Shown one piece after another: positions 53,087-62,075 of a DNA stretch of 64,000 nt. The stretch covers positions 1,402,886 through 1,466,885 of the forward strand of contig NZ_HG322952.1 in NCBI RefSeq assembly GCF_000455325.1, read 5' to 3'. The position numbers were made by a program, and so were the translations under genes. The notes below the pieces were generated by a model. The model saw only the letters and a program-made list of their open reading frames with translations. It ran no database searches and was not told the DNA's origin. Every line of letters starts with the position of its first letter. Position 1 is the stretch's first letter. This DNA is from Mycolicibacterium septicum DSM 44393. Lineage in GTDB: Bacteria > Actinomycetota > Actinomycetes > Mycobacteriales > Mycobacteriaceae.

Positions 53087-53419
53087 TTACAGCCCCGGAA
53101 GTCCGAATCCGCCCAGCCCGCCGGCCAGCGGGCCCAGGCGGCTCTGCGCCAGGGCGGTCACCTGATTGGAGGCATCGGCGAGGGCACCGACGATGAGGTC
53201 CTGAAGGGTCTCGACGTCCTCGGGGTCGACGACCTTGGGATCGATCGCCACCGCGATCACCTCACCGCTGCCCTTGACCGTGACCTGCACCAGCCCGCCG
53301 CCGGCCTGGCCGTGCACCTCGGAGTTGGCCAGCGCCTCCTGCGCCTCCATGAGCTGCTGCTGTACCTGCTGCGCCTGCGCCAGCAGGGCCGACATGTCGG
53401 GCGTGCCTCCGGGTTGCAT
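53087..53419 (-). CDS. YbaB/EbfC family nucleoid-associated protein
   Basis: A 110-residue DNA-binding protein. The core is QAQQVQQQLMEAQEALANSE and GLVQVTVKGSGEVIAVAIDP, with a Gly-rich C-terminus. YbaB dimers bind DNA broadly and are nearly always upstream of recR, as here. The ATG at 53419 is the start that matches the family. M. tuberculosis counterpart is Rv3716c. Confidence 0.94.
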   Translation of the reverse strand: MQPGGTPDMSALLAQAQQVQQQLMEAQEALANSEVHGQAGGGLVQVTVKGSGEVIAVAIDPKVVDPEDVETLQDLIVGALADASNQVTALAQSRLGPLAGGLGGFGLPGL

Positions 53420-53518
53420 GCGTGGTCCCCTTGCCGTGTTGATTGCGTCTTGGTCTCGACTTGGTTGCTCTCGCCTGTCGGCGGCGATTCGGACTTTCAG
53501 CCTAGTCGGCGTGCGGGC

Positions 53519-53524
53519 TAGCGT
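53519..53524 (+). promoter_or_regulatory. -10 element (TAGCGT) for a leaderless ami1 transcript
   Basis: TAGCGT fits TANNNT and is seven bases before the GTG at 53532, the spacing of a leaderless start. The same hexamer occurs before the gene at 54796. Confidence 0.5.
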
Positions 53525-53531
53525 GGCGCCC

Positions 53532-54296
53532 GTGCGAGTCCCAGCCTGCGTGCGTGTCGGCACCGCGATGGTCAGCAGCGTCATTGTCGCCGCGGCCGTC
53601 CCGGCGGTCATCGACGCTCCCCACGCCAACGCCGCTCCCTCGAACATCGCCGGCATGATCGTTTTCCTCGATCCCGGCCACAACGGTGCGAACGACGCAT
53701 CGATCAGCCGCCAGGTACCCACCGGCCGCGGCGGCACCAAGGACTGCCAGGCCAGCGGCACCTCCACCACGGACGGCTACCCCGAGCACACCTTCACCTG
53801 GGACACCACGCTGCGGGTGCGCGCCATCCTGAACCAGATGGGTGTGCGCACCGCGATGTCACGCGGCAACGACAACGCGCTGGGACCGTGCGTCGACGAA
53901 CGGGCCTCGATGGCCAATGCACTGCGGCCGAACGCCATCGTGTCCATCCACGCCGACGGCGGCCCGCCCAACGGCCGCGGCTTCCACGTGCTCTACTCGT
54001 CGCCGCCGTTGAACAATGTGCAGGCCGGGCCGTCTGTGCAATTCGCCCAGACCATGCGCGATCAGCTGTCCGCGTCGGGCATCCCGCCCGCGACCTACAT
54101 CGGTTCCGGTGGTCTGGACGCCCGCTCCGACATCGCCGGGCTCAACCTGGCGCAGTTCCCGTCGATCCTCGTCGAGTGCGGCAACATGAAGAACCCTGTC
54201 GACTCAGCACTGATGAAAACCCCGGACGGCCAGCAGAAGTATGCCGAGGCAATCGCCCGGGGTGTCGCCGCGTATCTGGGTTCGCAGGCGCGCTAG
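53532..54296 (+). CDS. ami1: Zinc N-acetylmuramoyl-L-alanine amidase (Ami1, Rv3717 homologue)
   Basis: A 254-residue exported amidase_3 enzyme that cleaves the amide between muramic acid and the peptide stem. The zinc ligands are His50 (FLDPGHNG), Glu85 (YPEHTF) and His140 (VSIHADGG), and the catalytic Glu is 215 (LVECGN). These match Rv3717 positions with a constant offset of 15. Cys72 and Cys120 could form the known disulfide. The N-terminal hydrophobic stretch is a signal peptide. The GTG fits a leaderless mRNA; an ATG at 53568 is the alternative. Confidence 0.93.
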   Translation: MRVPACVRVGTAMVSSVIVAAAVPAVIDAPHANAAPSNIAGMIVFLDPGHNGANDASISRQVPTGRGGTKDCQASGTSTTDGYPEHTFTWDTTLRVRAILNQMGVRTAMSRGNDNALGPCVDERASMANALRPNAIVSIHADGGPPNGRGFHVLYSSPPLNNVQAGPSVQFAQTMRDQLSASGIPPATYIGSGGLDARSDIAGLNLAQFPSILVECGNMKNPVDSALMKTPDGQQKYAEAIARGVAAYLGSQAR

Positions 54297-54730
54297 CTTT
54301 CGACTTCCTTCTTCAAGTTGGCCAGCACCTCGTCCTGGATCTTGCGCAGGCCCAGCGGTGCGAAAGTCTTCTCGAAGAAGCCCTTGACCCCGCCTGCACC
54401 GGTCCAGCTGGTCTTGAGGTTGACCGACGATCCGGCGCCCGCCGGGGCAACGGTCCAGTTGGTCACCAGGCTGGAGTTCGCGTCCTTCTCGATCACCGTG
54501 TGGCCGGCAACGTCCACCGACGCCTTGATGTCACGCACCCGGGACTCGGTCGCCTGCAGCTTCCAGCTGGCCACCGTGCCCGCACCCTGACCACCCTCGA
54601 GCACCTGGTAGTCGCGGTAGTGCGAGGAGAGGATCTTCGGGCGCACGGTCTGGTAGTCCGCGATCGCGGCGAACACCGCGGCCGGCTCGGCGTTGATCAG
54701 AACCGTGCTGACCGCACTGACCTGTCCCAT
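54293..54730 (-). CDS. SRPBCC (polyketide cyclase/START-like) protein, Rv3718c homologue
   Basis: A 145-residue lipid-binding-fold protein. The first strand and helices are VSAVSTVLINAEPAAVFAAIADY, and the long C-terminal helix is GLRKIQDEVLANLKKEVE. No catalytic residue can be assigned; members bind hydrophobic ligands. AAAGGAG lies nine bases before the ATG. Its stop overlaps the amidase stop in convergent orientation. Confidence 0.88.
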   Translation of the reverse strand: MGQVSAVSTVLINAEPAAVFAAIADYQTVRPKILSSHYRDYQVLEGGQGAGTVASWKLQATESRVRDIKASVDVAGHTVIEKDANSSLVTNWTVAPAGAGSSVNLKTSWTGAGGVKGFFEKTFAPLGLRKIQDEVLANLKKEVES

Positions 54731-54783
54731 GACTGAAACTCCTTTTGCTCGTGTCTGCGGGTGCATCGTCGGCAACCTCCGAC

Positions 54784-54789
54784 TAGCGT
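54784..54789 (+). promoter_or_regulatory. -10 element (TAGCGT) for the leaderless tmsA-like transcript
   Basis: TAGCGT lies six bases before the GTG at 54796, with no ribosome site between them. It sits in the 65-bp divergent gap to the SRPBCC gene. Confidence 0.55.
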
Positions 54790-54795
54790 ATATGT

Positions 54796-56187
54796 GTGTC
54801 TGTTGTTACGACTGACGCACAAGCTGCCCATGCCCTAGGCGTGCAGCGCCTCCTGGACAGTTACCGCGCCATACCGCCCAATTCGACGGTGCGGCTTGCC
54901 AAGCCCACGTCGAACCTCTTCCGTGCGCGAGATCGCAGCGATGTCAAGGGTCTGGACGTATCGGGGCTGACCAATGTGATCGCGGTCGACGCCGAAGCCC
55001 GTACCGCCGACGTCGCCGGCATGTGCACCTACGAGGATCTGGTGGCCGCGACGCTCCCGCACGGCCTGGCGCCGCTGGTGGTGCCGCAGCTCAAGACCAT
55101 CACGCTGGGCGGCGCCGTCACCGGCCTCGGCATCGAGTCGACGTCATTCCGCAACGGTCTGCCGCACGAATCGGTGCTGGAGATGGACATTCTCACCGGG
55201 GCAGGCGAAATCGTCACCGCATCACCCGAACAGCATCCCGACCTGTTTCGAACGTTCCCCAATTCATATGGCACGCTCGGATATTCGACCCGGCTCCGAA
55301 TCGAGCTCGAACCCGTCACCTCCTTTGTCGCGTTGCGCCACCTTCGGTTTCACTCGCTGACCGACCTCGTCGCGGCGATGGACCGGATCATCGAGACCGG
55401 TGGGCTGGACGGCGAGCCGGTCGATTACCTCGACGGCGTGGTGTTCAGTGCCGACGAGAGCTACCTGTGCGTCGGTTTCAAGACGACGACGCCCGGCCCG
55501 GTCAGCGACTACACCGGCCAGGACATCTACTACCGCTCGATCCAGCACGCGCAAGGCGAGAAACACGACCGGCTGACGATCCACGACTATCTGTGGCGGT
55601 GGGACACCGACTGGTTCTGGTGCTCACGGGCATTCGGCGCGCAGAACCCCACCATCCGGCGGTTCTGGCCGCGTCGGCTGCGGCGCAGCAGCTTCTACTG
55701 GAAACTCGTCGGCTACGACCAGCGGTTCAACATCGCCGACCGGATCGAGAAGCGCAACGGGCGCCCGCCCCGCGAGCGGGTGGTGCAGGACATCGAGGTG
55801 CCAATAGAGAACTGTGAACGGTTCCTCTCGTGGTTCCTGGAGAACGTGCCGATCGAACCGATCTGGCTGTGCCCACTGCGGTTACGCGATGACGACCGCC
55901 ATGCGGCGGGCTGGCCGCTGTATCCCCTGCGCGCCCACCACACCTACGTCAACGTCGGGTTCTGGTCCTCGGTACCGGTCGGCCCGGTGGAAGGCCACAC
56001 CAACAAGCTGATCGAGACCAAGGTCAGCGAGCTCGACGGGCACAAGTCCCTGTATTCCGATTCCTACTATCCGCGTGAGGATTTCGACGAGCTCTACGGC
56101 GGTGAGACCTACAAGGCCGTCAAGAAGTCCTACGACCCCGATTCACGTCTGTTTGACCTGTATTCGAAAGCCGTGTTGCGCCGATGA
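54796..56187 (+). CDS. FAD-binding oxidoreductase, TmsA/BfaA-like (Rv3719 homologue)
   Basis: A 463-residue FAD-linked oxidoreductase of the PCMH/DHCR24-like type. The FAD fold shows TADVAGMCTYEDLVAATLPHG, VVPQLKTITLGGAVTGLGIES and NSYGTLGYSTRLRIELEPV. Paired with the methyltransferase 13 bases downstream, it resembles the BfaA/BfaB (TmsA/TmsB) system that makes 10-methyl fatty acids such as tuberculostearic acid. In that system the oxidoreductase reduces the methylene intermediate. M. tuberculosis counterpart is Rv3719. The exact product is inferred. Confidence 0.85.
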   Translation: MSVVTTDAQAAHALGVQRLLDSYRAIPPNSTVRLAKPTSNLFRARDRSDVKGLDVSGLTNVIAVDAEARTADVAGMCTYEDLVAATLPHGLAPLVVPQLKTITLGGAVTGLGIESTSFRNGLPHESVLEMDILTGAGEIVTASPEQHPDLFRTFPNSYGTLGYSTRLRIELEPVTSFVALRHLRFHSLTDLVAAMDRIIETGGLDGEPVDYLDGVVFSADESYLCVGFKTTTPGPVSDYTGQDIYYRSIQHAQGEKHDRLTIHDYLWRWDTDWFWCSRAFGAQNPTIRRFWPRRLRRSSFYWKLVGYDQRFNIADRIEKRNGRPPRERVVQDIEVPIENCERFLSWFLENVPIEPIWLCPLRLRDDDRHAAGWPLYPLRAHHTYVNVGFWSSVPVGPVEGHTNKLIETKVSELDGHKSLYSDSYYPREDFDELYGGETYKAVKKSYDPDSRLFDLYSKAVLRR

Positions 56188-56200
56188 ACGGAGAACAGCG

Positions 56201-57514
56201 ATGACCACCTTCAAAGAACACTCGACGCACGCAACCGACCACAAGCTCAGCCTTGCAGAGATCTTGGAGATCTTCGCGGCCGGGACGCAGCCACTGAAGT
56301 TCACCGCGTACGACGGAAGCACCTCGGGGCCCACGGACGCCACGCTCGGTCTGGACCTCAAGACTCCGCGCGGCACCACCTATCTCGCGACAGCTCCCGG
56401 GGATCTTGGCCTGGCCCGCGCCTACGTGTCCGGCGACCTGGAACTGTACGGGGTCCATCCCGGCGACCCGTACCCCCTGCTGTGCGCGCTGGCCGAGAAG
56501 ATGGCGTTCAAGCGCCCGCCCGCCCGGGTGCTGGCCAACATCGTGCGGTCCATCGGCATCGAGCACCTCAAGCCCATCGCGCCGCCGCCGCAGGAGGCGC
56601 TGCCGCGGTGGCGCCGGGTGGTAGAGGGGTTGCGACACAGCAAGACTCGCGACGCCGAGGCGATCCACCACCACTACGACGTATCGAACACGTTCTACGA
56701 GTGGGTCCTCGGGCCGTCGATGACCTACACCTGCGCGTGCTACCCGGATGCCGATGCCGGCCTGGAGGAGGCGCAGGACAACAAGTACCGCCTGGTGTTC
56801 GAGAAGCTACGGCTCCAGCCCGGTGACCGCTTGCTCGACGTCGGCTGCGGTTGGGGCGGCATGGTGCGTTACGCCGCACGCCACGGGGTCAAGGCGATCG
56901 GGGTGACACTGTCCAAGGAACAGGCCCGGTGGGCGCAGGAGGCCATCGTCAGGGAGGGTCTTGGGGATCTGGCCGAGGTGCGCCACGGCGACTACCGCGA
57001 CATCGCCGAGACCGGGTTCGACGCCGTCTCCTCGATCGGCCTGACCGAGCACATCGGCGTGCACAACTATCCGTCGTACTTCGGTTTCCTGAAGTCGAAG
57101 ATGCGTACCGGTGCGCTGTTGCTCAACCACTGCATCACCCGCCACGACAACCGGAGCGGAGCGGCCGCCGGAGGTTTCATCGACCGCTACGTGTTCCCGG
57201 ACGGCGAGCTGACCGGCTCGGGACGCATCATCACCGAGATGCAGGACGTCGGCCTGGAGGTCATGCACGAGGAGAACCTTCGCAACCACTACGCGATGAC
57301 GCTGCGCGACTGGTGCGCCAACCTCGTCGAGCACTGGGACGAGGCCGTCGCCGAGGTCGGGCTGCCCACTGCCAAGGTGTGGGGCCTGTACATGGCGGGC
57401 TCCAGGCTCGGCTTCGAGACGAATGTCGTCCAGCTGCACCAGGTTCTGGCCGTCAAGCTCGATGACCGCGGCAACGACGGCGGCCTGCCGTTGCGGCCGT
57501 GGTGGACCGCCTAG
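56201..57514 (+). CDS. Cyclopropane-fatty-acid-synthase-type methyltransferase, TmsB/BfaB-like (Rv3720 homologue)
   Basis: A 437-residue SAM enzyme acting on unsaturated acyl chains. SAM motif I is LLDVGCGWGGMVRYAARHG; IGVTLSKEQARWAQE, SSIGLTEHIG and the bicarbonate/active-site region HHHYDVSNTFYEWVLG are typical. The N-terminal about 150 residues match the longer UfaA/TmsB form rather than PcaA/CmaA. GGAGAA precedes the ATG. With the upstream FAD enzyme it would add and reduce a methylene group at a double bond. Confidence 0.88.
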   Translation: MTTFKEHSTHATDHKLSLAEILEIFAAGTQPLKFTAYDGSTSGPTDATLGLDLKTPRGTTYLATAPGDLGLARAYVSGDLELYGVHPGDPYPLLCALAEKMAFKRPPARVLANIVRSIGIEHLKPIAPPPQEALPRWRRVVEGLRHSKTRDAEAIHHHYDVSNTFYEWVLGPSMTYTCACYPDADAGLEEAQDNKYRLVFEKLRLQPGDRLLDVGCGWGGMVRYAARHGVKAIGVTLSKEQARWAQEAIVREGLGDLAEVRHGDYRDIAETGFDAVSSIGLTEHIGVHNYPSYFGFLKSKMRTGALLLNHCITRHDNRSGAAAGGFIDRYVFPDGELTGSGRIITEMQDVGLEVMHEENLRNHYAMTLRDWCANLVEHWDEAVAEVGLPTAKVWGLYMAGSRLGFETNVVQLHQVLAVKLDDRGNDGGLPLRPWWTA

Positions 57515-57542
57515 ACAAGCGTCGCCGCCGATTGAGGTTGCG

Positions 57543-59569
57543 CTAGCTCTCGATCTTTCGCGCACCCAGTTCGTTCTGAAGCAGTTCCAGCGCGACCTCT
57601 TCGGGGTCGCGGCGCGGCCCGGCCTCGCTCTGCGAAGCCTCGGCGAGCATCTCTGCCTCTTCCTGCTCCGGGGACGGCGGCGGTTCGGGATCCGGCACCG
57701 GTTCGGGTTCGGGAATGACCCGGCCCGGCCGGGTCGGGACCCGCGGCGGGGGTTTGGCGGCCTTCGGCGGAGGTGGCGGCGCTGCCTCCGCGGTCCCGAC
57801 CTCGCAGCGGATCTGCCAGTCCACCCCGAGCGCGTCCTTGAGCGCATCCCGGATCACATCGGCATTGCGCGACTCGGTGAGCCGCTTCGCCAGCGGCGGT
57901 GATTCATGAGACAGCACAAGGGTTTTGTCCTCGACCGCCCGCACGATCGCCCCCGACAGCATGACCTCGGTGGTGCGGCTGCGTTCGCGCACCTTCTCCC
58001 GCACCGTCGTCCACATCGAGCGCACGGCGGCTGCGTTGGGCTCGCCACCGGGGGTCACTGCTGCCGGCGCAGGCAGGGGTTCAGGCTCGGGTTCCGGAGC
58101 AGGCTCGGGCTCGAAGTCGGGCTCCGGCGGGAGCGGCGGCTCGGGCTCGGGTTCCGGAGCGGGTGGCGGTGGCGGCGGCGCCGAGACGGGTTCGGGGGCG
58201 GCGACCGGTTCCGGAGCGGCGACCGGTTCGGGGGTGGCGACCGGTTCGGGGGTGGCGACCGGTTCGGGAGCGGGCGGCGGCGTCGGGGCGGGAGCCTCGG
58301 CAGGAGCCTCGACCGGGGCCGCCTGGCTGCGCCGGGTGAAGGTCTTGGCGGGCTCGGCGGCGGGACGGGCGGCCGATGCCGCGGCCTCGCCTGCCGGGAT
58401 CGACAGGTCCAACCGGGTCTCGATGCGTTCGATGCGCTGCAGCAGCGCCGACTCGGTGTCATGCGCCGAGGGCAGCAGCAGCCGGGCACACACCACCTCC
58501 AGCAGCAGCCGCGGCGCGGTCGCACCACGCATCTCCCCGAGGCCCGCGTGCACCACCTCGGCATAGCGGGCCAGCGTCGCCGCACCACTTTGTCGGCCTG
58601 CTCCCGCATCCGCTCCAGCACGTCGGCCGGTGCGTCCACGACACCGCGGGTGACCGCGTCGGGCACGGCCTGCAGCACGATCAGATCGCGAAAGCGTTCC
58701 AGCAGATCGGTGGCAAAGCGCCGCGGATCGTGTCCGGCGTCGATCACCGCCTCCACGGCGCCGAACAATGCGGCAGCATCGCCGGCGGCCAGTGCCTCGA
58801 CCGCATCGTCGATGAGCGCCATGTCCGTGGCACCGAGTAGGGCCAGCGCCCGCTGATAGGTGATGTGGTTGCCATCCGCACCCTGCTCGGAGCCGGCCAG
58901 CAGCTGATCGAGCACCGAGAGCGTGTCGCGGGGGGAGCCGCCGCCGGCCCGGATGACCAGCGGGTACACCGCGTCGTCGACGTTGACGTTCTCTTCGGCA
59001 CAGATGCGCTCGAGCAGCGGACGCATGGTGCGCGGGGCCAGCAGCCGGAACGGGTAGTGGTGGGTACGCGACCGGATGGTCGGGAGCACCTTCTCGGGTT
59101 CGGTGGTGGCGAACACGAAGATCAGGTGCTCGGGCGGCTCCTCGACGATCTTGAGGAGCGCGTTGAAACCGGCGGTGGTGACCATGTGCGCTTCGTCGAT
59201 GATGAAGATGCGGTAGCGGGATTGCGCCGGGGTGAAGAACGCGCGGTCGCGCAGTTCTCGGGTGTCGTCGACGCCACCGTGGCTGGCCGCGTCGAGTTCG
59301 GTGACGTCGAGGTTGCCCGGACCGTTGGGGGCCAGCGCGACGCACGAATCGCAGACGCCGCAGGGTGTGGGCGTCGGCCCCTGCTCGCAGTTGAGCGAGC
59401 GGGCCAGGATGCGCGCCGAGGACGTCTTGCCGCAGCCGCGCGGCCCGGAGAACAGGTAGGCGTGGTTGATCCGACCCGCGGTCAGCGCAGTAGATAGCGG
59501 CTCGGTGACATGTTCCTGGCCAACGACTTCCGCGAAGCTTGCCGGCCGGTATTTGCGGTAGAGAGCCAC
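57543..59569 (-). CDS. dnaX: DNA polymerase III subunit gamma/tau, interrupted by a -1 frameshift
   Basis: The clamp-loader ATPase. The first part (from GTG at 59569) has GPRGCGKTSSARILARSLN (Walker A), CGVCDSC zinc module and FIIDEAHM (Walker B). After ERMREQADKV, near 58585-58588, family sequence continues only in the -1 frame (GAATLARYAEVVHAGLGEMRG) to the stop at 57543. A GGG read as GG (AAAGTGGTG) would explain this. Beyond it lie a long Pro/Glu/Ala linker and the tau C-terminal region. Without the shift the frame runs to 58055 as Arg/Pro-rich nonsense. Since dnaX is essential, a sequence error or programmed slippage is likelier than loss. Confidence 0.93.
58201..58272 (-). repeat. 18-bp tandem repeat in dnaX, four copies
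   Basis: The unit GCGACCGGTTCGGGGGTG occurs four times in tandem (copies 2 and 3 identical; copies 1 and 4 vary at the end). It encodes the PEPVAT/PEPVAA repeats of the tau linker. Copy number may vary between strains. Confidence 0.9.
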
Positions 59570-59617
59570 GGAAGAAGGCTACCGATCCGGTCCGACGGCG
59601 CGAGCACCAGCGGACAA

Positions 59618-60901
59618 TTACTCGCCCAGCAGGGACTCGGTCGCCGCGAGCAGGGCGCAGGTGGCCAGGCCGTCGACCGCCTCACGCACATCCGACAGCG
59701 ACGGGAACGTCGGCGCGATGCGGATGTTCTTGTCCTCGGGGTCCTTGCGGTACGGGAACGACGCACCCGCCTCGGTCACCGCGATCCCGGCGTCCTTGGC
59801 CAGGGAAACGGTGCGCTTGGCGGTGCCGGGCCACACGTCGAGGCTGACGAAGTAGCCGCCCTTGGGATCGGTCCACGACGCGATCTTCGACTCCCCCAGC
59901 CGGTCCTCGAGGATCTCGGCGACCAAGGCGAACTTGGGGGCGATCAGCTGCCGGTGGCGCTGCATCTGCAGCCGCACGCCATCGGCGTCGCGGAAATAGC
60001 GACTGTGGCGCAGCTGGTTGATCTTGTCCGGCCCGATCGTCTTCTTGCCCGCGTGCTGCAGGTACCAGGCGATGTTTCCCAGCGAGCCGCCCAAGAAGCT
60101 CACCCCCGCCCCGGCGAAGGTGATCTTGGACGTCGAGGCGAACACCAGCGGACGGTTCGGGTTACCGGCGGCCTCGGCCAGACCCAGCACGTCGACCTGG
60201 CGGATGAACTCGTCGGTCAGGGTGTGAACCGCATAGGCGTTGTCCCACATCAACCGGAAATCGTTTGCGGCCGTGCGCATCTGGACGAGACGCCGGACCA
60301 CTTCCCAGGAGTAGGTGACGCCGGTCGGGTTGCCGTACACCGGAATGCACCACATGCCCTTGATCGCCGGATCGGCCGCGACGAGTTCCTCGATCAGGTC
60401 GACGTCCGGCCCGTCCTCGCGCATCGGCACCGCGATCATCTCGATTCCGAAGGACTCGGTGATGGCGAAGTGCCGGTCATATCCGGGCGCGGGGCAGAGG
60501 AACTTCACTTTCTCCTCTTGGCCCCAGGGCCGCACCGAGTCCACACCGCCGTGCAGCAGCGAGAACACGAGGACGTCGTGCATCATCTCCAGGCTCGCGT
60601 TGTTGCCCGCGATCAGGTTCTGCACCGGGATGCCGAGCAGCTCGCCGAAGATCTCCCGCAGTTCGGGCAGCCCGTGCAGGCCGCCGTAGTTGCGGGTGTC
60701 GGTGCCTTCGCGGTCGCGGAAGGAGTCTTTTTCGGAGCCGGGGAGCGACAGCAGCGCGTTGGAGAGATCCAACTGCTCGGAAGCCGGCTTACCCCGGGTC
60801 AGGTCCAGGCTCAGCTTCTTGGCCTGCAGCTCTGCGTAGTTGCGCTGTTGGACTTCGTGCTGCGCGAGCAGATCGTCGCGGCCGAGAGACTGGAACGACA
60901 C
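59618..60901 (-). CDS. aspC: Aspartate aminotransferase (Rv3722c homologue)
   Basis: A 427-residue fold-type I PLP enzyme. In M. tuberculosis the counterpart Rv3722c is the main aspartate aminotransferase. The PLP lysine is in FASTSKITFAGAG, with CPAPGYDRHFAI, VYGNPTGVTYSWE and RLMWDNAYAVH for cofactor and substrate contacts. The GTG at 60901 follows GAAAGG by seven bases. It supplies aspartate for the Ask/Asd pathway. The SRP RNA gene lies just upstream on the same strand. Confidence 0.93.
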   Translation of the reverse strand: MSFQSLGRDDLLAQHEVQQRNYAELQAKKLSLDLTRGKPASEQLDLSNALLSLPGSEKDSFRDREGTDTRNYGGLHGLPELREIFGELLGIPVQNLIAGNNASLEMMHDVLVFSLLHGGVDSVRPWGQEEKVKFLCPAPGYDRHFAITESFGIEMIAVPMREDGPDVDLIEELVAADPAIKGMWCIPVYGNPTGVTYSWEVVRRLVQMRTAANDFRLMWDNAYAVHTLTDEFIRQVDVLGLAEAAGNPNRPLVFASTSKITFAGAGVSFLGGSLGNIAWYLQHAGKKTIGPDKINQLRHSRYFRDADGVRLQMQRHRQLIAPKFALVAEILEDRLGESKIASWTDPKGGYFVSLDVWPGTAKRTVSLAKDAGIAVTEAGASFPYRKDPEDKNIRIAPTFPSLSDVREAVDGLATCALLAATESLLGE

Positions 60902-60941
60902 CGCGCGCCTTTCACAGATGGTGAATGAGCTGAACATAAGG

Positions 60942-61027
60942 GGACCCCGCGCACCCGCCAGAGCCCGTTGACCCTTGCTGCCTTCCGGCCCTGGGGGAGT
61001 TCACAGGATGGACGCCGCGCGGGGTCC
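60942..61027 (-). ncRNA. ffs: Small signal recognition particle RNA (4.5S)
   Basis: On the minus strand the ends GGACCCCGCGC and GCGCGGGGTCC form the closing stem. The conserved domain IV core GGCCGGAAGGCAGCAAGGG is present, with the GGAA tetraloop and the asymmetric loop that binds Ffh. Position between aspC and tRNA-Ser matches M. tuberculosis. Exact ends may extend a few bases. Confidence 0.93.
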
Positions 61028-61099
61028 ACAGCGAGTGTAATACCCGCCCCTTCCCCGGCGTTTACGGGACTGGTTCGAGCGTCGGCTACGATTGCCGAC

Positions 61100-61185
61100 G
61101 GAGGATTCGCCTAGTGGCCTATGGCGCTCGCCTGGAACGCGGGTTGGGTTAACAGCCCTCAGGGGTTCAAATCCCCTATCCTCCG
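61100..61185 (+). tRNA. tRNA-Ser (GGA)
   Basis: An 86-base serine tRNA. The acceptor stem GGAGGAT pairs with ATCCTCC, followed by discriminator G. The anticodon loop CTGGAAC gives GGA, the long variable arm is present, and the T loop GGTTCAAATCC is standard. CCA is not encoded. Confidence 0.96.
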
Positions 61186-61196
61186 CGCTCGGGTCC

Positions 61197-61241
61197 GGGG
61201 TGCGACCTGCTGAATCAACCCTGATCAGCAGGTCGCACCCC
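61197..61241 (+). terminator. Terminator after tRNA-Ser
   Basis: A perfect 17-bp stem (61197-61213 with 61225-61241) and an 11-base loop lie 11 bases after the tRNA. The U tract is weak, as is common in mycobacteria. The lucA ribosome site follows 18 bases later. Confidence 0.8.
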
Positions 61242-61268
61242 GGCCCAATTAAGTACCCGAGGAGGAGT

Positions 61269-62024
61269 ATGGGCCGCACCGTCGCGGTGATCTGGCACGT
61301 GTCGTTTTCGATCGTGGCCGCCGGCCTCTTCTTCTTTTTCGTTCTTCCGCGATGGCCCGAACTCATGGGCCAGACCTCGCCGACGCTCGGGCTGATCCTG
61401 CGCATCGTCACCGGTGTGCTGATCGGTCTCGCGGCCCTGCCGGTGGTGTTCACCCTGCAGCGGACCAAGCGGCCCGAGCTGGCCACCCCGGAGCTGGCGC
61501 TGCGGTTGCGGACCGCCTCGATTTTCCTGCATGTGCTGGCAGCGGTGCTGATCGTCGTCACCGCGGTCTCCGAGATCTGGTTGTCGCTGGACAGCTTCGG
61601 TCCGTGGCTGTTCGGGATCTACGGCGCCGCCGCCGCGATCGCGCTGCTCGGCATCTTCGCCTTCTACCTGGCCTTTGTCGCCGAATTGCCGCCCCCGCCG
61701 CCGAGGCCGGTCAAGACCCGCGAGAAGGCCGAGCGCCGCGGACGTAAGAAGGCCGACGCGGAAGAGACCGAAGAGACCGCGGTCGATGAGACCGAGAAGC
61801 CTGCCGAGACCGACGCTGACGCAGACGCCGAAGAGACCGAGGCCGAGCCTGAGTCCGAAAAGGCTGAAGAAGGCGAAGCTTCCGAAGAGGCCGAAGAGTC
61901 CGAAGAGGCCACCGAGGACGACAAGGCGGAGGGTGCGTCTCTGCGCAACCGCCGGCCGTCCAGCAAGAGTGGCACCAAGCGCAGGGGCTGGCGCTCGCGC
62001 AGCGACGTCGCCACCGAAGACTGA
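61269..62024 (+). CDS. lucA: LucA, lipid uptake coordinator (Rv3723 homologue)
   Basis: A 251-residue membrane protein. Four helices lie in the first 140 residues (SFSIVAAGLFFFFVLPRWP first), then a very acidic Glu/Ala-rich tail and a basic C-terminus (NRRPSSKSGTKRRGWRSRS). In M. tuberculosis LucA stabilises the Mce1 and Mce4 lipid importers. The location directly after tRNA-Ser matches Rv3723. GGAGGAG precedes the ATG. Confidence 0.9.
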   Translation: MGRTVAVIWHVSFSIVAAGLFFFFVLPRWPELMGQTSPTLGLILRIVTGVLIGLAALPVVFTLQRTKRPELATPELALRLRTASIFLHVLAAVLIVVTAVSEIWLSLDSFGPWLFGIYGAAAAIALLGIFAFYLAFVAELPPPPPRPVKTREKAERRGRKKADAEETEETAVDETEKPAETDADADAEETEAEPESEKAEEGEASEEAEESEEATEDDKAEGASLRNRRPSSKSGTKRRGWRSRSDVATED

Positions 62025-62075
62025 CGCAACGCCGATCGCGTCGACATCGGGTTCTTGCCCAGCCAAGATGGGTAC

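Noticed and set aside
58201..58272. CRISPR-like array
   Set aside because: The 18-bp units are contiguous without spacers and lie in frame in dnaX.
58602..59345. Separate gene formed by the upstream half of the second dnaX frame
   Set aside because: Before the frameshift point this frame is Arg-rich nonsense opposite to clear DnaX ATPase motifs in the first frame.
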